A stretch of DNA of 64,000 nucleotides from JADKIH01 sp964595205 (GCA_964595205.1 CAZQOQ010000035.1:1-64000), one strand, 5' to 3'; positions 27,090-37,248 are shown, counted from the first letter of the stretch. The notes: a model not told the origin generated them from the sequence alone. Translations and numbers: made by a program.

Positions 27090-27680
27090 ATGAAACACGC
27101 TTTTATAGTAAATTTCAAGAAAGCTAATGAGAAGAGTTTTATTCTTCATTGGTCTGAAAAATATATCTATGCCGAAAAAACAAGAGCTAAAGAACGGTAT
27201 GAGAAATATCATAACCTGCCAATCAGTAAAATAAAACTTACTGAGATGTTTAAATGGAAAAACGGCTTAGAAAATATTTCGGGAAACAAAACAAAACTTC
27301 TAAATCAATTTATAAGCAAAATTAAAATATTGAAGAGACTTGAAAATGACTGGGATATTGATTTGTTTTTAAAGCATTTCTCTCCGGATATAAAGGCTCC
27401 TATCTGGAATTTATTTTTAACTCATATTCTACATCCGAGCAAATTTCCGATATATGACCAACATGTGTACAGAGCGCAACAGTTCTTGATAACCGGACAA
27501 ATAAAGGAATTAAAGAACGAAGAAAGGAAAATATCAGAATTGTTTTTTAATGATTACAAACCTTACTTTAATAATCTGAGAAGGACAGCAAAGACAACTT
27601 TGAAGCAAACGGATGAAGCTCTTTGGGCATTTGGCAAGTTTTTAAAACAACAGAAAAGTATTAATGGTATCAAAAAATAA
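27090..27680 (+). CDS. Small helical protein embedded in the type I R-M operon
   Basis: This 196-residue protein is lysine-rich and predicted all-helical, with the best-defined segment at PIWNLFLTHILHPSKFPIYD followed by QHVYRA. A P-x-Y-D-x-x-V-x-x-A pattern of this kind occurs in helical proteins with a HhH-glycosylase-like fold, but no catalytic aspartate or K motif can be assigned, so I give no function. It is 9 bp after hsdM and 11 bp before the DUF262 gene, implying co-translation with the restriction genes. Confidence 0.65.
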   Translation: MKHAFIVNFKKANEKSFILHWSEKYIYAEKTRAKERYEKYHNLPISKIKLTEMFKWKNGLENISGNKTKLLNQFISKIKILKRLENDWDIDLFLKHFSPDIKAPIWNLFLTHILHPSKFPIYDQHVYRAQQFLITGQIKELKNEERKISELFFNDYKPYFNNLRRTAKTTLKQTDEALWAFGKFLKQQKSINGIKK

Positions 27681-27691
27681 ATTATTTCATT

Positions 27692-29560
27692 ATGGAACTT
27701 TTTGAATCAACTAAACGCGGACTTTACGATATTTTAAAAGATGTTAAAAGTGGAAAAATTCAACTACCGGATTTCCAACGCGGCTGGATATGGGATGATT
27801 TCAGGATCAAAGGGCTCTTGGCAAGCATTGTTAAATCTTTTCCAATAGGGGCTGTTATGCTCCTTGAAACGGGAAATAAAAATGTGAAATTTAAAACCCG
27901 ATTGGTAGAGTCTGTTGAACCAAATAGTGAGACAGAAGAACCGGAAGAGCTTATTCTCGACGGCCAGCAAAGACTAACTTCCTTGTATCAGACAATTTTT
28001 TCAAACAAGATTGTAAAAACCATTAATGAGAAGAAACAGGAAATAACCCGATGGTATTATATTGACATTAATAAGTCTATGGATGCGAATGTTGATTTTG
28101 AAGAGGCGATAATATCAATTAATGAGGATAAAAAGATTACCCGTGAATTTGGTCGGGAGATAGTACTTGATTTGTCAAATGAGGAACTTGAATTTAAAAA
28201 TTTAATGTATCCGGTTCACATGATTGATGAGTATTCTGAATGGCGAAGGAGGTTTAACCAATATTGGAATCACGATTCTGAAAAATCAAAATTATGGGAT
28301 GCCTTCGAAAAAGAAGTTATAAGTCATTTTACGCATTACCAGTTGCCTGTTATACTTCTTAGAAAAGAAAATACTAAGGAAGCTGTTTGCCAGGTCTTTG
28401 AAAAGGTCAATACAGGGGGTGTGGCATTAAATGTATTTGAGCTGCTTACTGCTACTTATGCGATGGATTCTTTTGATTTAAGAGAAAACTGGTTTTCAAT
28501 AAAAAGAGATTTTAAACAATTTAAAGTTTTAAGTAGTATTGAGAATACTGACCTTTTGCAGGCCGTAACTCTGATTTCCACTTATCAAATACAATTAAAT
28601 GCAAAAAGAGAAGGAAAAACCGAGGATAAATTACCTGCTGTTTCATGTAAAAGGAAGGAAGTCTTAAATCTTTCTCTTGCTGAGTACAATCGGTGGTATT
28701 CAAAAATCAAAGATGGTTTCATTAAGGCGGCGAAGCTATTAAATGAACATTATCTCTTTAAGGCCGGCGACCTGCCATATACCTCACAACTGGTTCCGTT
28801 AAGTGCAATCTTTGCTGTTTTAGGAGATGAAGCTGATAACATTACAATCAAGAAAAGGTTGATGCAATGGTATTGGTGCGGTGTATTAGGTGAATTGTAT
28901 GGCGGAGCGAACGAAACCAGATATTCTCTTGATCTTGTTCAAGTGTTATCCTGGATTAAACATGAATCGGACGAAAGTAGCGTTAAAACCATATATGAAG
29001 CCAGCTTCAATCCTTCCAGATTGAATACGCTTCGAACTCGAAACAGCGCTGCTTACAAGGGTATATATGCCTTGTTATTGAATAATGGCGCAAGAGACTG
29101 GATAAACGGACAGGGAATAAACATTACAACTTATTTTTCTGAAAACATCGACATTCATCATATTTTTCCAAAAAATTGGTGTGAGAAAAATAACATTTCA
29201 AATAAAGATTATGACTGTATCATTAATAAAACACCTCTTTCATTTCGCACAAACCGGATTATAGGAGGCGTTGCACCAACTTCATATCTGGAAAAGATTG
29301 AAAAGAAATTGGAAACAGATAGAAACGGAGTCGCAGAACTTTTACAAACTCATCTTGTTGATACAGGAGCTATTTATACGGATAACTTCAAAATGTTTTT
29401 TGAAAAGAGGAAAGAAAGGTTGTTAAACATTATAGGTAATGCAATGGGCAAAACGATTGATGTGAGTCAACAAATTATAGAACCTGATAATGGTGAATTT
29501 GATGAGTCGGATAATGATGTTGAGTTGATAAGTGAATCTGAAATTGGTAATACTCTATGA
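27692..29560 (+). CDS. DUF262/HNH GmrSD-like protein inside the R-M operon
   Basis: The 622-residue protein carries the DUF262 (ParB/sulfiredoxin-like) signature IQLPDFQRGWIWDD at residues 23-36 and LILDGQQRLTSLY at 87-99, where the DGQQR segment is the predicted nucleotidase site. Near residue 486 is an HNH-like motif (DIHHIFPKNW) with the follow-on INKTPLSFRTNRIIG, as in DUF1524-type nuclease tails. This architecture is that of GmrSD, a type IV enzyme cutting modified phage DNA, and of BrxU/SspE relatives. Its stop codon overlaps the hsdS start (ATGA). Embedding between hsdM and hsdS suggests a combined defence against modified and unmodified DNA; this is inference. Confidence 0.88.
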   Translation: MELFESTKRGLYDILKDVKSGKIQLPDFQRGWIWDDFRIKGLLASIVKSFPIGAVMLLETGNKNVKFKTRLVESVEPNSETEEPEELILDGQQRLTSLYQTIFSNKIVKTINEKKQEITRWYYIDINKSMDANVDFEEAIISINEDKKITREFGREIVLDLSNEELEFKNLMYPVHMIDEYSEWRRRFNQYWNHDSEKSKLWDAFEKEVISHFTHYQLPVILLRKENTKEAVCQVFEKVNTGGVALNVFELLTATYAMDSFDLRENWFSIKRDFKQFKVLSSIENTDLLQAVTLISTYQIQLNAKREGKTEDKLPAVSCKRKEVLNLSLAEYNRWYSKIKDGFIKAAKLLNEHYLFKAGDLPYTSQLVPLSAIFAVLGDEADNITIKKRLMQWYWCGVLGELYGGANETRYSLDLVQVLSWIKHESDESSVKTIYEASFNPSRLNTLRTRNSAAYKGIYALLLNNGARDWINGQGINITTYFSENIDIHHIFPKNWCEKNNISNKDYDCIINKTPLSFRTNRIIGGVAPTSYLEKIEKKLETDRNGVAELLQTHLVDTGAIYTDNFKMFFEKRKERLLNIIGNAMGKTIDVSQQIIEPDNGEFDESDNDVELISESEIGNTL

Positions 29561-30864
29561 ATCGTTACGAAAAATATAAGCCCTCCATTATTGATTGGGT
29601 TGGCGAAATCCCAATACATTGGGAAGAAACCAAGCTAAAATATATCGGCTATTTGTATGCTGGCTTGACCGGAAAAGGAGGCAATGATTTTAAGCAGATT
29701 GATGATCCCAAAAACAAACCCTTTATTCCATTTACAAATATTGCAAACAACATAAAGATTAACCCAAGCAAACTCGAAAAAGTAGTAATGAGTGAAGATG
29801 ATGTCAATCAAAATCGAGTTTTAAAAGGTGATTTATTTTTTATGATGAGTTCTGAAAATTTTGATGATGTCGGAAAATCAACAATCCTTTTGGAAGATTT
29901 GGGCGAGGTTTATCTAAATAGTTTTTGCAAAGGATTTCGTTTAACTGATAACAATGTAAATCCACTTTTCTTAAATTATCTTCTGCATAATGATGCTTAT
30001 CGAAAAAGAATGATGATTGAAGCAAACGGTTTCACACGCATAAATTTGAAGATGGACAAGGTGAATGATTTTTTTGTTTCACTTCCACCTAAAGGTGAAC
30101 AAACCAACATAGCCAATTTCTTAGATGAAAAGACAACCCAGATTGAAAAGCTCATTTCAAACAAACAAAAACTGATTGAACTGCTTAAAGAAGAACGAAT
30201 AGCTATCATTAATGAAGCTGTAAGTGGCAAAGGCAAAAATTGGGAGAATAGAAAATTAAAATATATATGCTCTTTATTAAAAGATGGGACACATTTACCT
30301 CCCCCAAGAGTCGAATCAGGCATTCCTTTGCTCAGCGTTAGAAATCTTGTTAATGGAGGCTTTATTCAATTCCTTGATGATGACAGTAGAATTTCCGAAG
30401 AGGATTATTTGCAGTTAGAAAATGTTTTTAAAATTAAAGAAAATGACATTCTTCTTGCTATTGTTGGAGCAACAATGGGGAAAGTTTCCATTGTTCCTAC
30501 AATGACCAAATTTGCAATTCAAAGAAGTGTTGGGATTTTTAGGACAAAAGAAAATGTAATGTTACCTCTTTTTTTGTTCTACTACTTTCAGAGTAGTTCA
30601 TTTCAAAACATACTTTGGAACAGTACTGGATTCTCTGCACAACCTGGAATTTATTTAGGATCATTGTCAAATTTTACTTCAACTTGCCCCAGTCTTAAAG
30701 ATCAAGCTGCAGCCGTTCAATATATTCAAACCGAAACCCTGCACATCGATAACACCATTTTAAAAATTGAAAAAGAAATAGAATTAATGAATGAATACCG
30801 TACAGCATTAATAAGCGAGGTCGTAACAGGCAAAATTGATGTAAGATGTGTCAAAGTAATTTGA
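29557..30864 (+). CDS. hsdS: Type I restriction-modification specificity subunit (HsdS)
   Basis: The 435-residue protein has two target-recognition domains, each introduced by the usual phrase (IDWVGEIPIHWEETKLKYI; WENRKLKYICSLLKDGT) and each followed by a conserved helix (QTNIANFLDEKTTQIEKLI; AAAVQYIQTETLHIDNTI), giving the pseudo-symmetric TRD-helix-TRD-helix layout. The recognition sequence cannot be read from sequence alone. It overlaps the upstream DUF262 gene by 4 bp. Confidence 0.93.
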   Translation: MNRYEKYKPSIIDWVGEIPIHWEETKLKYIGYLYAGLTGKGGNDFKQIDDPKNKPFIPFTNIANNIKINPSKLEKVVMSEDDVNQNRVLKGDLFFMMSSENFDDVGKSTILLEDLGEVYLNSFCKGFRLTDNNVNPLFLNYLLHNDAYRKRMMIEANGFTRINLKMDKVNDFFVSLPPKGEQTNIANFLDEKTTQIEKLISNKQKLIELLKEERIAIINEAVSGKGKNWENRKLKYICSLLKDGTHLPPPRVESGIPLLSVRNLVNGGFIQFLDDDSRISEEDYLQLENVFKIKENDILLAIVGATMGKVSIVPTMTKFAIQRSVGIFRTKENVMLPLFLFYYFQSSSFQNILWNSTGFSAQPGIYLGSLSNFTSTCPSLKDQAAAVQYIQTETLHIDNTILKIEKEIELMNEYRTALISEVVTGKIDVRCVKVI

Positions 30865-30885
30865 ACTATAAAAAATAATTACGTC

Positions 30886-31488
30886 ATGGATGCATTCGAA
30901 CAAATTATTTCACAATTATTAATGGAGGATGGATATTGGAATATAATTGGTTATAAGGCAGACATTAAACAATCGGAGGCAAACCTTTTGAAGAAAAGTA
31001 AGCCAAGACCAGAAATTGATATTGTAGCTTATAACCCCAAAAGAAAAATCATATATCTCATTGAAGTGAAATCGTTTATTGATTCTACTGGTGTTGGTCT
31101 TAATGTATTTGATGATCTTAAAAATAATAATAAAGGAAGATATAAATTGCTTACATGGGAAAAATATCGTGATATTGTAAGTGAAATCGTTGTTAATGAT
31201 TTGTTTGAAAAAGGATTACTACATGAAAAAAATGTTACGGTTGAATATGGTCTTATTGCTGGAAATTTAGCCCAGCAATTACCTGAAAAGGATTTCAAAG
31301 ATTTGTTTAAATCAAAAGGGTACTCTGCATGGTTGGTTTGGGGACCAGAAACAGTTAATAATAAGATACGAGCATTGGCAAAAAAGGGATACGAGAATAA
31401 TACTGTTACCATAATATCAAAGTTGATGAATCCAGAGATAAGAAAGGATGGACAAAAAGAAAGGCAAAAGAAAAGAAGGAGCAGTTAA
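30886..31488 (+). CDS. Predicted PD-(D/E)XK nuclease-like protein in the R-M operon
   Basis: The 200-residue product contains a probable PD-(D/E)XK core: PEIDIVAYN with Asp45, then IIYLIEVKSF with Glu60-x-Lys62. The spacing fits the fold's D...ExK pattern. The C-terminus is very basic (KERQKKRRSS). It sits between hsdS and hsdR with gaps of 21 and 18 bp. Possible roles are an accessory restriction nuclease, a Vsr-like or a DNA-end protein; none can be chosen from sequence alone. Confidence 0.7.
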   Translation: MDAFEQIISQLLMEDGYWNIIGYKADIKQSEANLLKKSKPRPEIDIVAYNPKRKIIYLIEVKSFIDSTGVGLNVFDDLKNNNKGRYKLLTWEKYRDIVSEIVVNDLFEKGLLHEKNVTVEYGLIAGNLAQQLPEKDFKDLFKSKGYSAWLVWGPETVNNKIRALAKKGYENNTVTIISKLMNPEIRKDGQKERQKKRRSS

Positions 31489-31506
31489 TATATAATTTTA
31501 AATTTT

Positions 31507-34503
31507 ATGATTCCCAACTCCATTCATACCGAAACCACCTTTGAATTAGCCATCGTTGAGCATTTAAGCAACAATGGATGGCAGCTTGGAAATGCAAATG
31601 ATTTCAATGCTGAAAATGCTTTAGACGTTAAGGCTATATTGCAATTCATTCAAACATCGCAGCAAAAGGAATGGGCAGATTATAAAAACTTTTACAAGTC
31701 GGATTCGGATAATAAATTCATTCAACGGCTTACCAAGGAATTAGATCTGCGTGGAATGCTTGATGTTATAAGGCATGGGATAACCGATAGCGGAATAAAA
31801 TTTAAGCTGGCTTACTTCAAGCCTGATAGTGGTTTGAATCCTGATACAATAAGCCTCTACAAGAAAAACAATCTCCAGGTAACCCGTCAGGTTCATTTTT
31901 CTGCTAAGGATAATAAGTCTATTGACCTTCTTTTATCTCTTAATGGTTTGCCAATGGCAACCATTGAATTGAAAAATCATTTTACCGGACAAGGAGTTAA
32001 AGAGGCTATTAAACAGTACAAGACCAGTAGAGATCCCAAAGAAGTGTTATTTCAGTGGAAGAAAAGAGCCTTAATTCATTTTACGGTTGATCCGGATGAA
32101 GTACACTTTACAACAAGGATTGATGCTTCCTCCACACGTTTTTTCCCATTCAATAAAGGGTATAAGAATGGAGCAGGAAATCCACCGGCAAAGGATTATT
32201 CCACATATCGTTCAGCTTATTTCTGGGAAGAAATTCTTAGTCCGGATAGTTGGCTTGAAATACTCGGTCGATTTATTCACTTGCAAAAAGAAGATTTTAT
32301 TGTAGATGGGAAGAAATATACTAAAGAGTCAATGCTTTTTCCAAGGTATCATCAATTAGATGTAGTTAGAAAAATTACTGCAGATGCAAAAGCGAACGGT
32401 CCCGGCAGGAATTATCTTGTCCAGCATTCAGCAGGGAGTGGAAAAAGCAATTCGATTGCCTGGCTGGCATACAGGCTTTCATCCCTTTATGATCAATCGG
32501 ATAAAAAGGTGTTCGATTCTGTAATTGTTATTACAGATCGAAATGTATTGGATGCACAGCTTCAAAATACCATTTACCAGTTTGAGCATAAAACCGGAGT
32601 TGTTAAACGGATTGAAGAAGATTCAAAAGAATTGGCTGAATCCATAATATCCGGAGTTAGCATTATTATAACAACGCTCCAGAAATTTCCTTACGCTTTA
32701 AAGCATCTTGGCGAAACACCGGGAAGGAATTATGCGGTAATCATAGATGAAGCTCATAGTTCACAAGGCGGTGAATCATCAAAGAAAATGACAGAGGCAC
32801 TGGTTGGCAAAAATGTAACTCTTGAAGAGTCAGAGAAAATAGAATCTGAGATTGAGCGGCAAGCCGGAGATGATGAGGATTATATCCGTGAGACTATTAA
32901 GAAAAGAGGCCCACAAAAAAACATCAGTCTTTTTGCTTTTACCGCAACTCCTAAAACCAAGACTTTAGAAGTATTCGGACTAAAGGATGAGCAGGGGAGA
33001 CCCAAACCCTTTCATCTTTATAGCATGCGACAGGCTATTGAGGAGGAATTTATATTAGACGTTTTGAAGAATTATACGACGTATGAGTCATACTATCGCT
33101 TCTGCAAAGTAATACAGGATGATCCGGAACTAAATAAGAAGAAGGCAACCAAAGCTATCGGGCGTTTTGCTTCATTGCATCCAACCAACATTTCGCAAAA
33201 GACGGAAGTAATGGTTGAGCATTTCAGGCAGGTTACGATGAAGAAGATAGGAGGGAAAGCAAAAGCGATGGTTGTAACAGGCTCTAGAAAGCACGCTTTA
33301 CGATACTATCTCGAATTTAAGTCCTACATCAAAGAGAAAAATTATGCCGGGATTAGACCACTGGTGGCTTTTTCAGGTTCAGTAGTTGATGATTTATACC
33401 CAGGAGGAGTAACAGAATCACAACTAAACAAGTTTGGAGAGAAGGAATTGCCGGAAAAATTCGGTTCAAATGAATACCAGGTATTATTGGTAGCAGATAA
33501 ATACCAGTATGGATTTGATCAGCCTTTGTTGCATACCATGTACGTCGATAAAAAACTATCCGGAGTAAAGGCAGTTCAGACATTATCACGACTCAATCGA
33601 ACCTACCCAGGAAAAGAGGACACTTTTATAATTGATTTCGCAAATGATCGTCAAACGATATTAGATTCATTTCAGCCATACTACGAATTGACTTCCATGG
33701 CTGAGACAACTGATCCGAATCATTTGTACGACCTAAAGGCCAAGATTGAGGAGGTAAATATTCTATATCATTCTGAGATAGACGCATTCGCAAAAGTATT
33801 TTATAAGCCGGGACAATCATCATTACGTGATCAGGGCACATTGTATGCACTTCTTGATCCGGCATTAGACAGGTTTAAATCACTGGATGAAGATAAAAAG
33901 GATGAGTTCAAGAAATCTCTTATTTCTTTTGTTCGCCTTTACTCTTATATGTGTCAGATTATGCCTTTTCAGGATATAGATCTTGAAAAACTATATACTT
34001 ACGGAAGGTTTCTTTTAACGAAGTTCCCGAAGGGTGACAGAACAGGATTAATTTTGGACGAGGAGGTTGCTCTTGAATATTACCGCCTCCAGAAAGTAGC
34101 GGAGGGAGATCTTGTGTTGCAGATTCAGGGAGGAGCTGATTTAAAGCCGACTACTGGAGCCGGTATGAGTAAGGCTAAGGATGAGAAAGATAAACTTTCC
34201 AGTATTATTACATTATTGAATGATCGTTTCGGTACTGATTTTACGGATGCCGACCGATTATATTTCGATCAATTAGAACAGGCCTTATTTGAGAACGATG
34301 ATCTCAAACAACGATCAGAAAGCAATAAGCTGGATAATTTCCGGTATGCTTTTAATGATGTTTTTGATCAGATTCTGATAGACAGGATGAAAGACAATGA
34401 GGACATCTTTGAGAAAGTGATGGGGGATGAAGAGTTTGGTAAAGCAGTCAGGAGCTGGCTTTCAAAACGCTTGTATGAGCGATTTAACCAGGCTTCTCGT
34501 TAG
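31507..34503 (+). CDS. hsdR: Type I restriction endonuclease subunit (HsdR)
   Basis: This 998-residue motor/nuclease subunit has an N-terminal PD-(D/E)XK domain (Asp near 138, Glu154-Leu-Lys156 in TIELKNHFTGQ), a superfamily 2 helicase core with Walker A in SAGSGKSNSIAW near residue 312, DEAH at 414-417, motif III FAFTATP, and motif VI near QTLSRLNRTYPGK, then a helical C-terminus that would contact HsdM. Length and order are standard. It closes the operon. Confidence 0.95.
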   Translation: MIPNSIHTETTFELAIVEHLSNNGWQLGNANDFNAENALDVKAILQFIQTSQQKEWADYKNFYKSDSDNKFIQRLTKELDLRGMLDVIRHGITDSGIKFKLAYFKPDSGLNPDTISLYKKNNLQVTRQVHFSAKDNKSIDLLLSLNGLPMATIELKNHFTGQGVKEAIKQYKTSRDPKEVLFQWKKRALIHFTVDPDEVHFTTRIDASSTRFFPFNKGYKNGAGNPPAKDYSTYRSAYFWEEILSPDSWLEILGRFIHLQKEDFIVDGKKYTKESMLFPRYHQLDVVRKITADAKANGPGRNYLVQHSAGSGKSNSIAWLAYRLSSLYDQSDKKVFDSVIVITDRNVLDAQLQNTIYQFEHKTGVVKRIEEDSKELAESIISGVSIIITTLQKFPYALKHLGETPGRNYAVIIDEAHSSQGGESSKKMTEALVGKNVTLEESEKIESEIERQAGDDEDYIRETIKKRGPQKNISLFAFTATPKTKTLEVFGLKDEQGRPKPFHLYSMRQAIEEEFILDVLKNYTTYESYYRFCKVIQDDPELNKKKATKAIGRFASLHPTNISQKTEVMVEHFRQVTMKKIGGKAKAMVVTGSRKHALRYYLEFKSYIKEKNYAGIRPLVAFSGSVVDDLYPGGVTESQLNKFGEKELPEKFGSNEYQVLLVADKYQYGFDQPLLHTMYVDKKLSGVKAVQTLSRLNRTYPGKEDTFIIDFANDRQTILDSFQPYYELTSMAETTDPNHLYDLKAKIEEVNILYHSEIDAFAKVFYKPGQSSLRDQGTLYALLDPALDRFKSLDEDKKDEFKKSLISFVRLYSYMCQIMPFQDIDLEKLYTYGRFLLTKFPKGDRTGLILDEEVALEYYRLQKVAEGDLVLQIQGGADLKPTTGAGMSKAKDEKDKLSSIITLLNDRFGTDFTDADRLYFDQLEQALFENDDLKQRSESNKLDNFRYAFNDVFDQILIDRMKDNEDIFEKVMGDEEFGKAVRSWLSKRLYERFNQASR

Positions 34504-34784
34504 CGTAAAGGATTGCGGAATGTAGTAGAGGGTTGCTGTAATCGCTTCTATTGGCTTCTAAGAACCAAGAAAAGTAATATCAATAGATATTCATTGATAA
34601 CAATAGCCTCCACTGCTTATTTTGGTAGTATATACCCATTCAGAGATTAGATATATTGCAATTTGTGCATGTGTGAGTAAATGGTACTTTTCAGGGTTTT
34701 TTGAGCTGCTTGTTGGTAATTGATATTAATATCAAGATTTTTGAGCTCGACTCTTTATTATTTTAGCCTTAGAATTTAAGGGTA
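34504..34784. promoter_or_regulatory. Intergenic region with palindromes upstream of a small HTH gene
   Basis: A perfect 16-bp palindrome TTGATATTAATATCAA lies at 34720-34735, 50 bp before the start codon of the small HTH-like gene, and a hairpin TATCAAT...ATTGATA lies at 34578-34599. The former is a good operator candidate. No gene is seen here. Confidence 0.5.
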
Positions 34785-35117
34785 ATGACTTTTATTAACC
34801 GCATTCAAAAATCGACTACTCCAATTCAATTCTTTTCGGAATGCGAGGAAAAGAATATGATAGCCATTAAGCAGGTCATGAAAAATAACCGCTTTTTTCT
34901 TAAACGGATTGGAGCTACTCAAAAGAGCCAGGTAGAATGGTTCAGGAAAAAAGGGATTATTATTTCAGAGGCTGGAATCAGCCGTTACACTCATGGCCGG
35001 TATAGAAAATGTTCACTAAGCTATTTGCAGTTTTTTGCTTTGTATTGGCAGATTGAACTTTCTCAGCTTATTAGTAGGGATTTTGAAATGGAAGATTACC
35101 TTACCAATTTTCGTTAA
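34785..35117 (+). CDS. Small HTH-like protein
   Basis: This 110-residue basic protein has a central region (GATQKSQVEWFRKKGIIISE, AGISRYTHGRYRKCSLSYLQ) that follows the layout of a Cro/CI-type helix-turn-helix. The rest (FALYWQIELSQLISRDF) fits the closing helices. There is a perfect palindrome 50 bp upstream, which suggests autoregulation. It lies between the R-M operon and a T9SS gene, all plus-strand. Role as a controller of the neighbouring genes is a guess. Confidence 0.6.
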   Translation: MTFINRIQKSTTPIQFFSECEEKNMIAIKQVMKNNRFFLKRIGATQKSQVEWFRKKGIIISEAGISRYTHGRYRKCSLSYLQFFALYWQIELSQLISRDFEMEDYLTNFR

Positions 35118-35241
35118 GAAATTATCGGTTTTGTTTCAGATTCTACTTGTTAAAGATTATTATTAAGCAACTTCAATATTCATATTTGGATAGGAAAGTT
35201 ATTTTAGCTTATTTAGGATATTGTAATTTAAACTATTTATT

Positions 35242-37239
35242 ATGACCAGAAAATTAAGTTTTCTATTTACAGTTTTAATGATATTCGTGGTGAGTTCAGT
35301 TTGTTATTCTCAGGTAACTTTTGAAAAGTATATCGGTGGAGGAAATGCAAAGTATATTTCGCAAAACCCTGATGGCAGTTACATTGCCGGTTTTGATTCG
35401 GGTAGGTTTTTTAATATTTTAAAAATGGACCCTTGCGGCAATACTGTTTTTTATAGAACATATCATCTTCGAGATAGTGATAGGGTTGTTAGTGTTGAAC
35501 AGGATTATACAAATGGATATATTATTGGTGGTTCCTCCACTGAATATCCCCAAATACTTTTTACTGCTGAACCCTTTTTACTTAAAATAGATTCGGTCGG
35601 TGATACTTTATGGTCAAGGATCGTTCCTGGATTAGATTGGGGGGGATTCGGAAATATTGTTTTGCCAACGAATGATAGCAATTACGCTTTTGTAACTTGG
35701 TTTGATGGGCTCACTTCTGATAACTATTCCAAGTTGTATAAATATGACATGAATGGTAATCAGTTGTTTGATTCATTGTTATGTGGTAGCCCAGTTTCTA
35801 ATTCAGGATTATATAAAGATAGTTTGGATAATATTTTTTATACCTGTTGGGACCAGACGAATGCTTCCTATTTGGACATTAATAAGACTAATAAAAACGG
35901 AGTTACAGTTAATTCCAGCCGATTGCTTAATTCTCCAAATGATAGTGCAATAAATTCTACTTCTTTGTGTAAAACTACCGATGATGGTTTTCTCATAGGT
36001 ACACAAATCTATATTGGTTCAACGGGAACTCGTAATTGTGTATTATTAAGAGTATCTGATTCATTCGATACATTATGGTCGAAAAATTTACCCCGTTACC
36101 TCAATCCTCCTCTCTCAATCTGTCAAGATGCTGATAGCGGATTTTTTTTATTAATGAATAATGGTGGAATAGAACTTTTTCATATTAATAGTGTAGGAGA
36201 TTCGATTGCTACGATTTTTTATAATGGTTCGGCAAATAAAATGATCAAATGTGATGATGGGGGATATATTATTGTGGGAAATAATTCAGGGGCAGGCTAT
36301 ATTATAAAAACTGATGGATTCGGCCATTCTCAATTTCCGGTTCAAATTTCAATAAACGGAAGTAGTATTTTATGTCCAGGTGATTCTACGATTTTGCATG
36401 TTCCATCAGGATACATAACACTATGGTCAGATAGCTCAACAAATGACTCCTTATTAGTCGTTGGTGCTGGAAATTATTATGCTATACTCACAGATCAATG
36501 CGGTAATTCAATAAGTACAGACACAATAGCAAAAGTGAGCTTTCTAACGAATCCAAATATTTCAATAGTTGGTGATTCAATTTCATGCGTAAATGATACT
36601 ATATTGCTTATTGCACCAAATGGAACTAATTACATTTGGTCAAATGGTGATACAACACAAACAATTTCAATAAATGGCGGCTCTTCGTTCTTTGTTTCGT
36701 ACCTCGACAGCAATGGCTGTATTGTTAATTCCGATACTGCTCATGTTGTGTTCAATCCTCCGCCACCTATTCCGGTTATTAATCAATTTGGTCAAATGCT
36801 AATTGCCAGCAATGGAACTCAATTTCAATGGACGTTTAACGGTAGTATTTTAGTTGGTGAAATTTTCGATACTCTTGTCCCTTCCCAAAGCGGGATTTAT
36901 ACGGTGCTTTCTTTAGATTCTATAAGTTGTTATTCTGAGTCTATGCCTTACAATTTTATTTTTACTAATATCAATGAAAGTGCTTTTTCTGATTTTGATA
37001 TTTATCCGAATCCTACGACTGATAAGATAATTGTTGATTTTGGAATTTACTATTCTAATTTAGGCGGATCCATTTTAGGTATAGTAAATTTATACGATCA
37101 AATAGTGTATCAAGGACAAATTAATGAAAGGAAATATTCATTAGATTCTAGTAAAATAGGTGGAAAGGGAGTTTATTTTATTTATATAAAAAATCCTTTG
37201 GGAAAAAGATCAATGGCAAAGAGAATTGTCGTAGAATAG
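35242..37239 (+). CDS. T9SS-secreted protein with propeller-like and Ig-like domains
   Basis: The 665-residue product has a signal peptide (FTVLMIFVVSSVCYS-Q). Residues 30-365 carry repeats of the type DGGYIIVGNN and DGFLIGTQIYIG with DTLWS between them, as in beta-propeller surface proteins. Two Ig/PKD-like modules follow (GSSILCPGDSTILHVPSGY; GDSISCVNDTILLIAPNGT), then a third partial module. The C-terminal T9SS type A sorting domain starts at FDIYPNPTTDKIIVDF and ends AKRIVVE. Surface-exposed or released; function unknown. It is one of few non-defence cargo genes on the island. Confidence 0.88.
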   Translation: MTRKLSFLFTVLMIFVVSSVCYSQVTFEKYIGGGNAKYISQNPDGSYIAGFDSGRFFNILKMDPCGNTVFYRTYHLRDSDRVVSVEQDYTNGYIIGGSSTEYPQILFTAEPFLLKIDSVGDTLWSRIVPGLDWGGFGNIVLPTNDSNYAFVTWFDGLTSDNYSKLYKYDMNGNQLFDSLLCGSPVSNSGLYKDSLDNIFYTCWDQTNASYLDINKTNKNGVTVNSSRLLNSPNDSAINSTSLCKTTDDGFLIGTQIYIGSTGTRNCVLLRVSDSFDTLWSKNLPRYLNPPLSICQDADSGFFLLMNNGGIELFHINSVGDSIATIFYNGSANKMIKCDDGGYIIVGNNSGAGYIIKTDGFGHSQFPVQISINGSSILCPGDSTILHVPSGYITLWSDSSTNDSLLVVGAGNYYAILTDQCGNSISTDTIAKVSFLTNPNISIVGDSISCVNDTILLIAPNGTNYIWSNGDTTQTISINGGSSFFVSYLDSNGCIVNSDTAHVVFNPPPPIPVINQFGQMLIASNGTQFQWTFNGSILVGEIFDTLVPSQSGIYTVLSLDSISCYSESMPYNFIFTNINESAFSDFDIYPNPTTDKIIVDFGIYYSNLGGSILGIVNLYDQIVYQGQINERKYSLDSSKIGGKGVYFIYIKNPLGKRSMAKRIVVE

Positions 37240-37248
37240 AAATACACA

